Assembly: GCA_022559845.1 (NCBI GenBank) | Contig: CM040126.1 | Span: 142,546,064-142,610,063, forward strand | Source of the DNA: Amorphophallus konjac | Lineage: Eukaryota; Streptophyta; Magnoliopsida; Alismatales; Araceae | Direction of reading: 5' to 3' | DNA: 64,000 bases | Shown here: positions 12,958 through 23,317 of the stretch, one piece after another | Layout of the letters: each line of letters starts with the position of its first letter | How positions within the stretch are numbered: the first letter of the stretch is position 1 | The notes under the pieces: model-generated | Databases searched by the model: none | Told to the model about the DNA's origin: nothing | Seen by the model: the letters and a program-made list of their open reading frames with translations, nothing else | Position numbers and translations under genes: made by a program

Positions 12958-13480
12958 CGTAGGCGTGCCAGTTACAATATGATAATTTATTCGAACACCA
13001 AAGACCAAGGTAGCCTGGAGCCACTGGTGTGCGCTGTCTACTTGATCAGACGATGGTGGGTTTCGTGTCACGACTGAAACCCTCTGTGCTATAAATACCA
13101 CGGTGTTAATTACATCTCCCCGAAGGAGAGAAAACTCTTGATTAATCACCAAGAAAAGGGGCCATATAGCCTAAACTCTATTTTAACAAAAGAGAATGAA
13201 TAATTCGAAAACATATCGAGATTTCCCGTGCTGGGGCGAAGGTGTTTAAGCTGATTTATTTGCTCATCGCATGCTCCATGCTTAGAATGTATTCTGAGTC
13301 GGAAACACAACTGAAGTATGAATGGTATAAAAAAAAGGTCTGCCGGGGATACGGCAAGTTTGATGTTTGATGATGACAGGAGAGGGATGAACCTCGATAG
13401 AAATAGGTCAGATTCGAAGGATATTGACTTAAGGCAAAGTCAGGCCATGGCTATGGCGGGGTGATCCCCGAGATCCAAAC
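12958..13480 (-). repeat. Possible relic of a Tat-family LTR end
   Basis: 12958-13165 resembles 45334-45505. Shared words in the same order are GGCRTGCCAGT, GTGCGCT, ACTTGATCAG, GTTAATTACATC, AAGGAG and CCTTGATTAA. The right-hand copy is the outer edge of the Tat 3' LTR, so this may be a diverged fragment of the same family. The similarity was judged by eye only. Confidence 0.35.
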
Positions 13481-13544
13481 TTGGTTTGCGAAGGCATCGT
13501 TCATGTTCCCTTCACACATGGTCCGAGGGAGGTGATGGCTCTGG

Positions 13545-13790
13545 AACGGACATTATTATATTTTTATATATTATATTTTTTTATTTTAATTCCATTTGGA
13601 TGCATGTGTACATCTTTATTTTTAATCTAAATATATATTTTTTATTTCATTTTATTATTATTATTTATCACTTTCATCCTTTTATTTCTTACTTTATTAA
13701 CATTATTCTTTCTTATTAACACTATCATTCAATATTATTATTATTGTTATTATTATATATATATTTTTATTCTTTTCTCTTCCTTCTTTT
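13545..13790. repeat. ATT-rich low-complexity tract
   Basis: Almost entirely A and T, with runs of ATT and TTTTATT. No gene seen. Confidence 0.8.
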
Positions 13791-13814
13791 CAAAAGATGA
13801 GAGGGGGAGGGCAG

Positions 13815-14065
13815 GTCGACTGAATTCTACAAATTCAGTCAACATAGGTCGACTAAATTTGCAGGGTCATTCAACCTACGCTGCGTAGGTCGACTCAGGC
13901 ACTTTTTTTTGACTTGTGCTGTTTGTTTGTTATTATTTTATTATTATTGTTGTTGTTGTTGTGTTTTGTTTCTTTTCTCTTCTCTTCTTTCATCCTCTTC
14001 TGTTTTTTTAGATGAGCCAAGGGCCCTGATAAGTCAATCGACTGAGGGGGAATTCAGTCGACTTA
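13815..14065. repeat. GTCGAC-rich palindrome patch, unassigned
   Basis: GTCGACTGAATT at 13815 pairs with AATTCAGTCAAC at 13832 (11 of 12). CCTACGC-T-GCGTAGG at 13875-13889 is a perfect inverted repeat. CGACTGA at 14039 pairs with TCAGTCG at 14054. The style matches the palindrome arrays inside the LTRs elsewhere in this window, so it may be part of an unrecognised LTR. A GTT/ATT microsatellite lies between them (about 13928-13965). Confidence 0.6.
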
Positions 14066-14191
14066 CTTTCTTCTTCCTCTTATCTTTGTTTGTTTTTTGC
14101 TTTTGCTTCTTTTTCTTTTATTTTGTTTGGTGTTTATTGTTAAGAATCTTCTTTTAGTTTAATAGAAGGTGGGGTAATCAGGCTCTCCTCT

Positions 14192-14207
14192 CCCCCCCCC
14201 CCCCCCC
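14192..14207 (+). repeat. Poly-C run (16 C)
   Basis: Sixteen consecutive C bases, exactly at the edge where the RanGAP homology ends. Confidence 0.9.
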
Positions 14208-15262
14208 TCATATTATCGTGAAAATGGAGGGCCTTGAGTTTCTCGGGAGATGGGGTGAGCTCAGATACGGCTTCACAGCTTCCTCAGATATTCCATCATT
14301 CATCAAGTAAAGCTCCTTCAAACTGTTCTGGGATTTCAGAAGTGCTTCAAATGCCCTGACACCCTTTTCACCCAATGCATTGTCTGAAAGGTTCAGATAT
14401 CTCAGAACACAACCTTTCAGGGCTGATGCACACATCCTCATCACTTCTAAAGCTTCTCCTTATGGTCTTCCTGCAACAAGATCTGATAAATCTGCCCTGC
14501 CAAATGATTCTTTTGAGATGTAAGGATAGATTCAGCAACTCGTGCTGCATCAGTGCCAAAGTTTCTATTGCTGAAGCAAATTTCTGAGTATGGGTTTCCC
14601 TCTTTTGTTAATAGCACTAGAAGCTCTTCAGATCCATGAGCATCAAGGAAAGCCCTTCGACCTCCTGATATGTCAAAAACAGTTTTCTTTTGTGCAGTCT
14701 CAATTTGACTCACTTCTTCAACTACTTTTGGCCTTGGTCCTCTCTTAAGAACCTCTAGCATCAGTTGACAAGTTCCCTCTGCATATAGCTGCACGGCTGA
14801 ACTACCATCACCATCAGGCTTTTTCTAAAAATGTTCATCTACAGCAGCAAAACCTGCTTCTTTTATTTGATTAGCATCCAAACTGACTTCTTCTTTGCTA
14901 AGAAGACCATATTTCCATGAGAAAATGGATTCAATTGACAGATTCTTTGTCATCCGTTCAACAAGCGTTAGCCTTGTTAATTGACTGGGTGGCCACAACT
15001 TGATTGAAAATGTACGAGGCTGAAAAGTTTGTGTAGTCTCCATCAGCATCATTCTCATCTAATGGGCCGAGCACACCGACAGAGTTTGGACCAGATTTCA
15101 ATATATCCTTAACTTCATCAATTCCTTCTTCAGATATAGCAGTACCATTAATGATCAGCAAAGAGAAGTCTGGCTTGCTACAGACAACAGCCAGTGCCAA
15201 GCACCTTGCACCAACCCTCCATATGTTATTGTTACTCACGTCAAGCTCCTTCAACCGCGAGT
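14208..15262 (-). pseudogene. RANGAP: RanGAP-like pseudogene, C-terminal end fused to N-terminal half
   Basis: Reading the minus strand from 15262 there is first the C-terminal end of a plant Ran GTPase-activating protein (LKELDVSNNNIWRVGAR, PDFSLLIINGTAISEEGID, GPLDENDADGD). With no spacer this joins the N-terminus at about 15041-15047: a methionine, then the WPP domain (KLWPPSQ, ERMTKN, IFSWKYGLLSKEE). The early leucine-rich repeats follow (VFDISGGRRAFLDA, LRYLNLSDNALGEKGVRAFE, LKELYLMNDGISEEA) and end at the poly-C run. Lesions include a TAG after DEHF near 14826, frameshifts near 14450 and 14270, and a frame change at the fusion. RanGAP stimulates GTP hydrolysis by Ran, and the WPP domain targets the plant protein to the nuclear envelope. 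No introns are visible. The missing middle repeats are at 37713-37960. Confidence 0.9.
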
Positions 15263-15267
15263 GACCC

Positions 15268-17999
15268 TGTAACAAGCCGGATTTTCTGATGGGTGGGCTT
15301 CAGACTTTTATACTAGATTATCAGACCCTTTAGTGGTGCATTTGTGAATTATTCTGGATCTATGACGCTGTGTGGAGCAGCCCGGTATTTTTCTGAAAAT
15401 TTTCGGAGTCCAGTTGTATTTTTGGAGCTTTTTCGGAGTTATTGTATTTTCAAAATAAATAAATAATTAATTAATTAATAAAACCCTCCCCACCCCTCTC
15501 TCTCTCCCTCACTCTCGTTCACTCTCTCCCCCTCCCCCGTTTCTCTCCCTCTCACTCCCGTTCTCTCCCTCTCACCCTCGTCTTCTCCAGCGGCCGATGG
15601 AGAGGATCGACGCCGAGGCGGAGGGCGGTGCGAAGTGAGGATTGGCTCAGATCGAGAGACGTGGCGTGCAGTTTCGGGAAGAATCGGCAAGGATCGTGGC
15701 AATTCGAGCTTGGAACGACGTCCATCCTTCGTGGTTTCTTTGTGAGAGGTAGGGTGACGGATCCTTACCCTCCCCGCGTTAATTTCCCCGCGTTTCATGT
15801 TGATCAGTGCGAGAATAAGCGGGTTTCGATCATGTTGGGGTTTTGAGCATGTTTTGGGACGAGTGACGGATTCGCCGATCTAGGCAATGATTCTTGGCGG
15901 ATTTGTAGATTAGATGCTGGGGAATGTTTCCCCCTTGCTTTCCCCATCTTTCCCCGTGGTTTCGGGCCGTGGAGAGGCTGAGATTGGGTTTCGTTCTATT
16001 TTGGGAAAATTTGGGCATAATTCGGGGTGAATGTCGGATTCGAGGTTTTGATCGCCATTTCATGACCCAATGGGTCCTTTTAAGTGTATTCGGCGTCAGG
16101 GAATGGTTGCCCAAGCTTCCCGCTCGCATCAGAGGTGAGTCGGGCGTGGAACGGACCCCCGAGGGTCACCCCCATGCGTTGGTCGCCAGAGTCGGTCGAC
16201 CAATAGGTCGGGTTCGGTCGACCGAACCCTCTGGGTTGCTCGACCAACCAGTGTGGAGTCGACGCACTAAGACAGTGCGTCGACCTGATTGAAGGGACTT
16301 TCGCCCCTGGGAAGATTGGTCGACAGTCGACCGAACTCCCCTAGGGTTGGGTTTTTGTGACCGTTTCGACCCCGGTTGTGTGATTTTTGGCCCCAAACAT
16401 GAATATGGGTATTTGACCCATCTATACCCATGGGAATTGGGCCATTTAGGTCTCGTGAGGGCCACGGTTGCCCAAGGATTAATTCTCGTGGTTCGATGAT
16501 TCATGGGTTCTTCGTATTGGGTTTTAGCGATGTGATTGTGGCATGGTTGCCACGTGGATTGTGTGCCCGTGGCGAGGCTTTCACCGTGTGAGTTAGTGGA
16601 CCGGTGTCCACTATTGCGGCCATGTGGTTCAAGGGTGGTTCCTCAACACCTCGTAGTGTCGTATCGTGGGTCACTGTGGTTTGCGTGTGCGTACATGCCT
16701 TTCTTGAGATTCCCGTAATTGGGGACCGACCGTGTTTTGATGTAGCATCTCGCGGGATCGTGGATGTGAGAGCTCGGTAGGACTCCACGAGACCGTGGAG
16801 TATCCCTGTGGCCGATTGGGTTGGACCGGGCGGTATCGCCCAGTGTGTACAACGCTCCTTGTCAGAGGCGGGACCGCCTGAACGTAGGTACCTTGGTTGG
16901 GATAAGAGCACACTACTGATGGATGTAGTGGTGCGTACCCCATGTTAGGTAGCTGGACACGGACGTGATGTTGGGCGCAGAGGCACAGACCCTAGCCAGT
17001 CTGAGGGTGTAGTGTGTGTGAGTGTCTCCTCTACTCCTCCTCGAACCGGGTGTGAGTAGTGTGTGCGCATATGAGGCCTTGGCATAGTATAAGACGTCAG
17101 TGGACGCATCTGGCGATGTTGTGTAAGCTGAGTAGCGGATCCTATGCCAGTGAAGGTTGAGTTACCGACAACATTGTCTTGGCCCTTCCGGTAGATGGGG
17201 ATGTGTGCTACCTTGTGTGTGGGCAGGGTTCCTTCCACTGGCCTTAGCTCGGGACCAAGGTTGCCAGTGTGTAGCTGTCTGCCTGCGAGGTGGAGGTTGT
17301 GTTCGTGTGGCCGCATGGCCCCGCCAGACTTTTCGTCAAGGTGTTACTACCGTGCCATTGTGAGGTTTCCTTTCGGTAGAAGGTTGGCGGATTAGCCGGG
17401 GGTCTATGATCTCGACTAGTGGTTGGGGTTCCCTGGTTGGGAACCGGGCTAGTGTAGAGTTCCGCGTTTCCTTATTTAGCCGTTCTTACCGTCCCGACCG
17501 TTGTTATTTTATTATTATTGTGGTTATTGTTGTTGTTGTCGCGATTATTTTATTATCGTTGTTATTGATGCTGTAACTATTGCTTACCTCTTTCATTTGC
17601 GGTGGGGATCCGCGGGACCTCTACTGAGCCAGTGAGACGAGGCTCACTCCCTGCTTTTCAGGTCTAGCACTCTCCTGGAGGTGGAGTCGCCTGGGTCGGA
17701 GGACCAGTAGTAGGCCAGCTTGCCCGTACTGGGGTTGTACCCCGTAGCAGAGTACGTTTTCTTTTCGTTGACTACACTTCTAGACTAGACTCTGTAGATT
17801 ATTTAATTATTATAAAATATAAATGTCCTTTCTCTCAGTTAAATTATTAAATTATGTAGTTTATTTATAGCTCGTTTAGAATTTCAATGCATAACCACAC
17901 TGTCCTTTAACCCTTCCGAGCCCTCCCGGCTCGTGGGTGGTGGGCCAGGATTTGAATGGTATCGGGTTATTCCTTGTATCCGGATCTTGGGTCGATATA
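15268..17999 (+). repeat. 5' LTR of the gypsy element (about 2732 bp)
   Basis: It matches 24864-26360 plus 36391-37712, the two parts of the 3' LTR. The final bases TATA replace the TACA of the other copy. A pyrimidine-rich tract lies at 15480-15595 and a GTT/ATT microsatellite near 17500-17570. The short frames inside repeat in the other LTR and are not called as genes. Confidence 0.9.
16190..16345 (+). repeat. GTCGAC palindrome cluster in gypsy 5' LTR
   Basis: 16210-16229 is a perfect 20-bp palindrome centred on GTCGAC (arm GGGTTCGGTC). 16258-16284 has 11-bp perfect arms (GTCGACGCACT / AGTGCGTCGAC) around a 5-base loop. Further TCGACC / GGTCGA words lie on both sides. The 3' LTR holds a more decayed version at about 25870-26010. 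Confidence 0.9.
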
Positions 18000-18001
18000 G
18001 A

Positions 18002-18013
18002 TGGTATCAGAGC
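18002..18013 (+). other. Primer-binding site, tRNA-iMet (outer gypsy element)
   Basis: TGGTATCAGAGC lies two bases after the 5' LTR. Confidence 0.93.
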
Positions 18014-18150
18014 GTGGTTGTAGAAATGCATGGGAATTCAGAACAATTGCAATGCTAAAGAGTCTAAAGAGTCCAGTATAGTCAGCAGCTGGCTTTGGGT
18101 GTTTTGTTTTATTCCCCCTTCTATGATTTTTGTGCTATTTTTAAGGTTTC

Positions 18151-19400
18151 GATGGCGCCGAGGAGGCGGACCGGATCATTGCCTGAGGTACTGGCGGTGG
18201 GCCGAGAGGAGCCGAGTGGAGAGGAATCGGGTAGAGAGTTGTCTCCCTAGTGCTAGTGGCCCCGGGTATGCCGGGTCAGGCTGAGTTTTATGCCAGTATG
18301 TATCGATTTTTTGCACAACAGATGAATCGGCAACGTCATGATCAGGAGGCTGGCGAGGGTAGTTTGTCACAGGGTGGTCATGGGCGTGTTTTTCTGGTGT
18401 TTCTGCTCCTTCATTCACCGACATTTGAAGGCCAGTCGGATCCTGATGCAGCAAGATTGTGGATCAATGGGATGGAACGTGTGTTCCGATCGATGGAGTG
18501 TTCTGAGGATGAGAAGGTGCTGCTGGCAAGTTATCAATTGCAAGGGTCAACTCTGTCATGGTGGACCACCGAGTGGGAATTGGTGTTCCAGTCTAGTCCT
18601 TTACGACAGATTCCATGGCAGGAGTTTCTTGCAGCATTTGAGTGAGCTTTCAACCCGGAGCACGTCGGGATGAGAAGGATGTATGAGTTCATGGAGCTAT
18701 CCCAGGGAGATATGTTCGTGATGCAGTATCGGTCTAGATTTGTAGAGTTGGGTTGTTATGCTCCCCATATCATGGCCGATTAGAGTTTGAAGGCTCAGCA
18801 GTTTATCAGAGGTTTGAGGCCGGAGCTTAGGCACTTAGTGGCTGCGACTCGTATGGCGAACATGGAATCAGCCTATCAAGCTGCGGCAAGTGTAGAAGAG
18901 GAATGGCTGAGGACCCAGGGGTAGGCCCGTGTAGGGTAGCCTTAGTTGAGTCAGGGTCAGCAGGGGACCCTTCAGCAGTAGCGTATTCCCCAACAGTCTT
19001 GGAGGTAGCCTGAATTGGCATCTCTTCCACCTCCCTACTCGAGTTCTTCCCCTCCGAGATCAAGTTTCAATCAGATGTCAAGATTGTTTGGGCGGAGTAG
19101 ATCAGGCAGGTGGCGCTAGGAGCAAGAGGAGCAGGTTGTGGCGGTGTTAGATCAACGATCGGAGGATCAATCATCGCGGCGTCGAGATATGACTGAGCAG
19201 CCATGACAGTCTCTGAGATGTGGCGGGTTTCATGCGGGCAGGCCGTGTGCTATGGATGAAGCCGAGCTGGTGTGCTTCAGGTGTGGTCAAGTCAGCCATG
19301 TTGCTTGTGAGTAGCTGTGGCGGTAGCCCCAGTCTAGCCATCTTTGTAGCGTTCAACTAGCCTGGCGAGTCATGGATCCCAACATATGCGAGGCACCTGA
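18151..19400 (+). pseudogene. gag: Gypsy gag with many TAG stops
   Basis: It opens at an ATG (18151, MAPRRR), then a frame change occurs near 18240. The 18250 frame shows a gypsy capsid: FEGQSDPDAARLWINGMERV, SYQLQGSTLSWW, MYEFMELSQGDMFVMQYRSR. It then reads on past TGA at 18643 and TAG at 18781, 18922, 18937, 18943, 18979 and 19006, with more TAG codons to about 19330, and a TGA near 19204. A partial zinc knuckle (CFRCGQVSHVAC) lies at about 19270-19305. Most stops can be read as single C-to-T changes of CAG. Nothing recognisable as protease or polymerase follows. Confidence 0.85.
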
Positions 19401-19700
19401 CCGAGTGGAATTGTCGTGCTCATCTCATGAAAGGTGCACGTGAATTTTTGTTTATCGTGTGCTTTGTTCGTTTTAATTCCCTTGTTTCTTTATTAAGATG
19501 ATGCTTCCTCATGCTCATATTTTTTCCGGAAGTTTTCTGGAAGCTTTCGCGTGAGGCAGTTGTGCTGCCTATAAAGGTTGTGTCTTCATCCCTCCTCGTG
19601 TCTTGGCATGTAAGCGTTATCACAGTCGTGAAGAATCAGGCATTGAGCTACCAGCCGGGTTAGTGTGTTGTGTTATAGGGCTGTTGTTGAGCTTGCTCGC
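19401..19700 (+). other. Outer gypsy internal DNA, no gene recognised
   Basis: Continuation of the outer element up to the inner insertion. The last five bases, CTCGC, are the left duplication of the inner element. Confidence 0.5.
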
Positions 19701-22700
19701 TATAATGCCCCGGACTTTTCAGATCTTTGTTCGTGGGTCTCGAATCTGGTTTCTCAGAGTGTCTAACTCTGCTGTGTCTGAAATTTTATTTCGAACATCT
19801 TTCATGTTCAGATCGGCACGATCCGGAGTTGTTTCGGAGGCCCAGAGGCGTTCCGCGACTTTTCCGCGTGTGTTTTTTGATTCCCGGTGTGTGTTTCGGT
19901 AATTCCTTCGGAACCTCGTTGGAGGTGAACCGAGCCGTTCACCAGGGCGCGAGTGATACCGTTGCGATCGGTGCGTTACGAGGATCGCGGAAACGTGGTT
20001 TTCTATTTTTCGATATTTTTGGAGAATTTCCAGATTTTCTATATTAACCTCCTTTTCTCTCTCACCATCTCTCATTTCTCTCTTCCCTCCCTCTCTCTTC
20101 TCACGTTCTCTCCTCTCTCCCTCTCTCTCCGGTGGCCGACGGGGTATAGCGTAGGCGAGGCGGGGACGGCGCGGGCGAGGCACGGGTGAGGATGGATGAG
20201 GATCGAGGTGGAGGAGGCATGGTGAAGCTCGGCCGTGGGTTCGTGGAATGGCGAGGCTTGAACGGCGTTTTCTTCGTGGACCGGCGTCCACGGCGCGTCG
20301 TTTCTTCGGTGGAGGTAGGGAGATGGACCCTCGACTCGCGTACTTCTATTCCCGCGAGTTTAGTAGGCCGTGGTGAGCCGAGCGGGCTAAACGGGGCGCT
20401 TTGGGGAAAATGCATGTTTTTGGGGTGTGAGTCGGATCTCCCGTTTTACTGTGTTTTTGGCCGTTCCAGGGGTTTAGATGCATGCCTAGGGGCTTGGGGA
20501 TGGTTTCCCCTTTTGTTTCCCCTTCACCTGGGGGTGGACGGGGCATGGAATGGTTTTTCCCGTGATTTCCACCATTTTCGGGCGCGGACTGAGAACGCGC
20601 TAGTCTCGGCTAGCGCGTTCTTGAGGGTCGCGCCGCCCCGATAGGGCGTGTTCATCGGAGAAGAAGAACAGTATGGCGGTACCTGTCGCGCTATAGGGTT
20701 ATGGCGCGTTCAGGATTGTCGCGCTATAGGATCATAGCGCGACCTGGCCTGGTCGCGCTATGGACCTATAGCGCGTTCATTACTGTCGCGCTATAGGATC
20801 CTAGCGTGTTCTGCTTGAACGCGCTAGGGACATATAGCGCATTCTTGGAGGTGACTAGCCGGGCTGCCCGGGGCGGGCGATCTGCGGCTGATTGTGCTCC
20901 CATTGGGCCGTGTGTGTCCCGGACACCCCGTGGAGTTCCGTGACTGTGTCTTTGGGTGTCCGGAGGTTCTATTGTCTCGATTAGCATGCCCGTGAGTTTA
21001 AGGGTCCGGGTGACCTTCTAGTGTTCCGATTGTGTTGTGTTGGTCTCCGGTCGACCCGGTTGTGACCCAGTGGTCAACCTTTGGCCTTGTGAGTGTCCGG
21101 GCACCCCGTGGGTTTTGTTACCATGTTTAGGGGTGTCTGGAGGTACCGTGTTATCTCGATAAGCGTGCCCATGGGCTTGGTGCGTCCAGGTGACCCCAGG
21201 TGTTCCGGGCTTCCGTGTTCTTGCTAGATCGAGTCACCGTGAATCGGTGTGAGTGCGGTGAGGTTTCCCCGTATGTCGTTGCTTCTCTGGAAGGTGGCTT
21301 CCGAGTGGGCCAAGCGTGTGGCCTTGGACGGTGAGTCCAGTCTCCCAGCATGGGGCTGGTGGTTTCTTAAGTCCCTCCCCGAGGGATGGGTCTCGGCGGT
21401 TGTGAACTGCCTCGTGAGTTATCGCATCGTGGTTTTGGACCTAGGGATTAGGCCAGATTGACGGCTCGATGCTGTCATGCGCAACGGTCTCAACCCCGAG
21501 TCTTGTGACTCAAAGACTGTTGAGTTCAGTAGGTCTAGTAGACCATCTAGAGTCTGGTGGCGTCGTGCCACCTGTTACTCCGTGTTACTCGCAATGGGTG
21601 CGTGTGTAGTTTCCTGTGTCCACGTTCTGTGACATGTCCACTAGTCGTAGCCTTCTTACGGCACACGTGTGCTGACCCACCTGGGAGTGGTGGAGCGGCT
21701 GACCCGAGAAAGACGGTGAGTAGGCTGGTTACCGTAGGGCCCCCACGTACAGCCGAGTCCGGGCTTAGGGGGAATTACCAGCTAGAGGACAGGCCTAGGG
21801 CATATGGTCTGAGTGTGCACACGAGGTTGGGGGCGTCGGACGGTGCCGACAGGCGCGACCCCAACTAGTCCTTGTTCTGTGGTACTGGTTACTGTGTGTG
21901 TCTGAGTCTCCGCCTGGGGCGTGGTAGCTAGACACTTGTGACGCGGTGTAAGACGTCGGGGGACGCATCCGGTCGTTCTTCTAGTGGGTGGTGCTTCTGT
22001 CACGTGACGTGAGTTGTTGTGTACCGGGTTCTGTTTCCGTCCGCGAGACGGGACTTCGTGAGTGGGTTCGGGAGTGTTCCCGGAGTCGAGGTCTGGGGTT
22101 TCTGGTGAGTGTCACCGAGGGCCTTTCTCCAGACAGCGTTGTGTTCATGACGGTGAGGTCGTGACCCTGTTCCCTGACCGTGTGGTTTTGGCTCGGGCCC
22201 TTTTGGTGAGGGCAGGCCTCCGCTACGGAGGTATCGTGGCGTTTTCCTAGTAGCGTGGCTAGGGTGGTTCGTGTCTGGTGATCCCCGATCGTGGAATCGG
22301 GTGGTCGGGTGCGTGGCTTGGTTGTCCCCCGACGGGAGACTAGGTCGTGTTTTCTGTTACAGTAGGAGTAGCTGTAGAGCCGAGGTTTTACCGGCCACCG
22401 TAGTTACTTTCCTGCTTTCGTAGTTGCTGCTTTCCGTGCCGCCGTTGTTCTCAGTTGGGGTTCCGCGGGATCCCTACTGGGCTAGTGACAAGAGGCTCAC
22501 CCCTGCGTTTCAGGTGCGGCGGTTCTTCCTCAACGTTCGAGGGTGCTGTACGGAGGTTCTTAGTTGCCAGCTTGCCGGGCCGAGTGTTCACTTGGTATGT
22601 GGTACGTTTTACTACTTTGGACTGTACTTTCTGTTGGACTGGACTCTGTTGTAGTTGTTCATTTATTTCTGTTAATTGTTGAATTATCCTATCTTATTTC

Positions 22701-22819
22701 CTATTTCTCTGTACCTCCACACTCCTTTTTAGCCCTTCCGAGTCCTCCCGGCTTGTGGGCGGCAGTTCGAGTCTCGGGTTATCGGGCCTTCCCAGTAACC
22801 AGATCCTCGGGTCGTCACA
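19701..22819 (+). repeat. 5' LTR of the nested gypsy relative (about 3119 bp)
   Basis: It ends CGTCACA just before TGGTATCAGAGT (22822-22833). Its last part, 22537-22819, is repeated at 23031-23317 with few changes. Short frames inside carry no domain. Confidence 0.85.
20592..20850 (+). repeat. Array of CGCGCTAT hairpins in the nested LTR
   Basis: Perfect inverted repeats lie at 20592-20621 (12-bp arms AGAACGCGCTAG / CTAGCGCGTTCT), 20718-20743 (10-bp arms GTCGCGCTAT / ATAGCGCGAC) and 20754-20775 (8-bp arms), each with a 6-base loop. Weaker copies lie near 20670-20710, 20785-20808 and 20818-20846. The spacing is roughly 30-60 bp. Confidence 0.88.
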
Positions 22820-23030
22820 GTTGGTATCAGAGTGTGGTTGTAGACGTACATGGGAATTTGAGATATTGCAGTGATCAGAGTCCGTAAGGTCCAGTACAGT
22901 CAGCAGTTGGCATAGGGTTTCATGCATGTTTTCCGCTTTGTTTCTCGCTTGAGAGTTTGAGTGCGTTGTGCGGCACGGTGAGGGTGGTTGCTGTTCGCGG
23001 CTTTCGTGCCGGCGTGGGGTCTGCGGATCG

Positions 23031-23317
23031 AGGTTCGAGGGCGTTGCGTGGAGGTTCTAAGTTGCCAGCTTGCCGGGCCGAGTGTTCACTTGGCATGTGG
23101 TACATTTTACTACTTTGGACTGTACTTTCTGTTGGACTGGACTCTGTTGTAGTTGTTCATTTATTTCTGTTAATTGTTGAATTATCCTGCCTTATTTCCT
23201 ATTTCTCTGTACCTCCACACTCCTTTTTAGCCCTTCCGAGTCCTCCCGGCTCGTGGGCGGTGGTGCGAGTCTCGGGTTATCGGGCCTTCCCAGTAACCAG
23301 ATCCTTGGGTCGTCACA
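23031..23317 (+). repeat. 3' LTR remnant of the nested gypsy relative
   Basis: Near copy of 22537-22819, including the pyrimidine-rich stretch and the CGTCACA end. The upstream nine-tenths of this LTR is missing. Confidence 0.88.

Larger units (their letters stand above)
19701..23317 (+). mobile_element. Nested gypsy relative, collapsed by LTR recombination or deletion
   Basis: It starts TATAATGCCCCGG at 19701 (first bases decayed from TG) and ends CGTCACA at 23317. Flanks are CTCGC and CTCGT, a 4/5 duplication. It has one full LTR, then a primer site, about 200 bp of leader, and only the last 290 bp of a second LTR. All coding DNA is gone. The leader (TGGTATCAGAGTGTGGTTGTAG...) resembles that of the outer element, so the two are related families. 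Confidence 0.82.

Noticed and set aside
18640..19330. TAG read as an amino acid (stop-codon recoding) in gag
   Set aside because: Frame breaks and loss of pol show ordinary decay; methylated cytosine loss explains the TAG bias without recoding.
19719..20291. 190-codon frame on the minus strand of the nested gypsy LTR
   Set aside because: It lies within an LTR, is rich in R, E and P from the pyrimidine tract on the other strand, and shows no domain.
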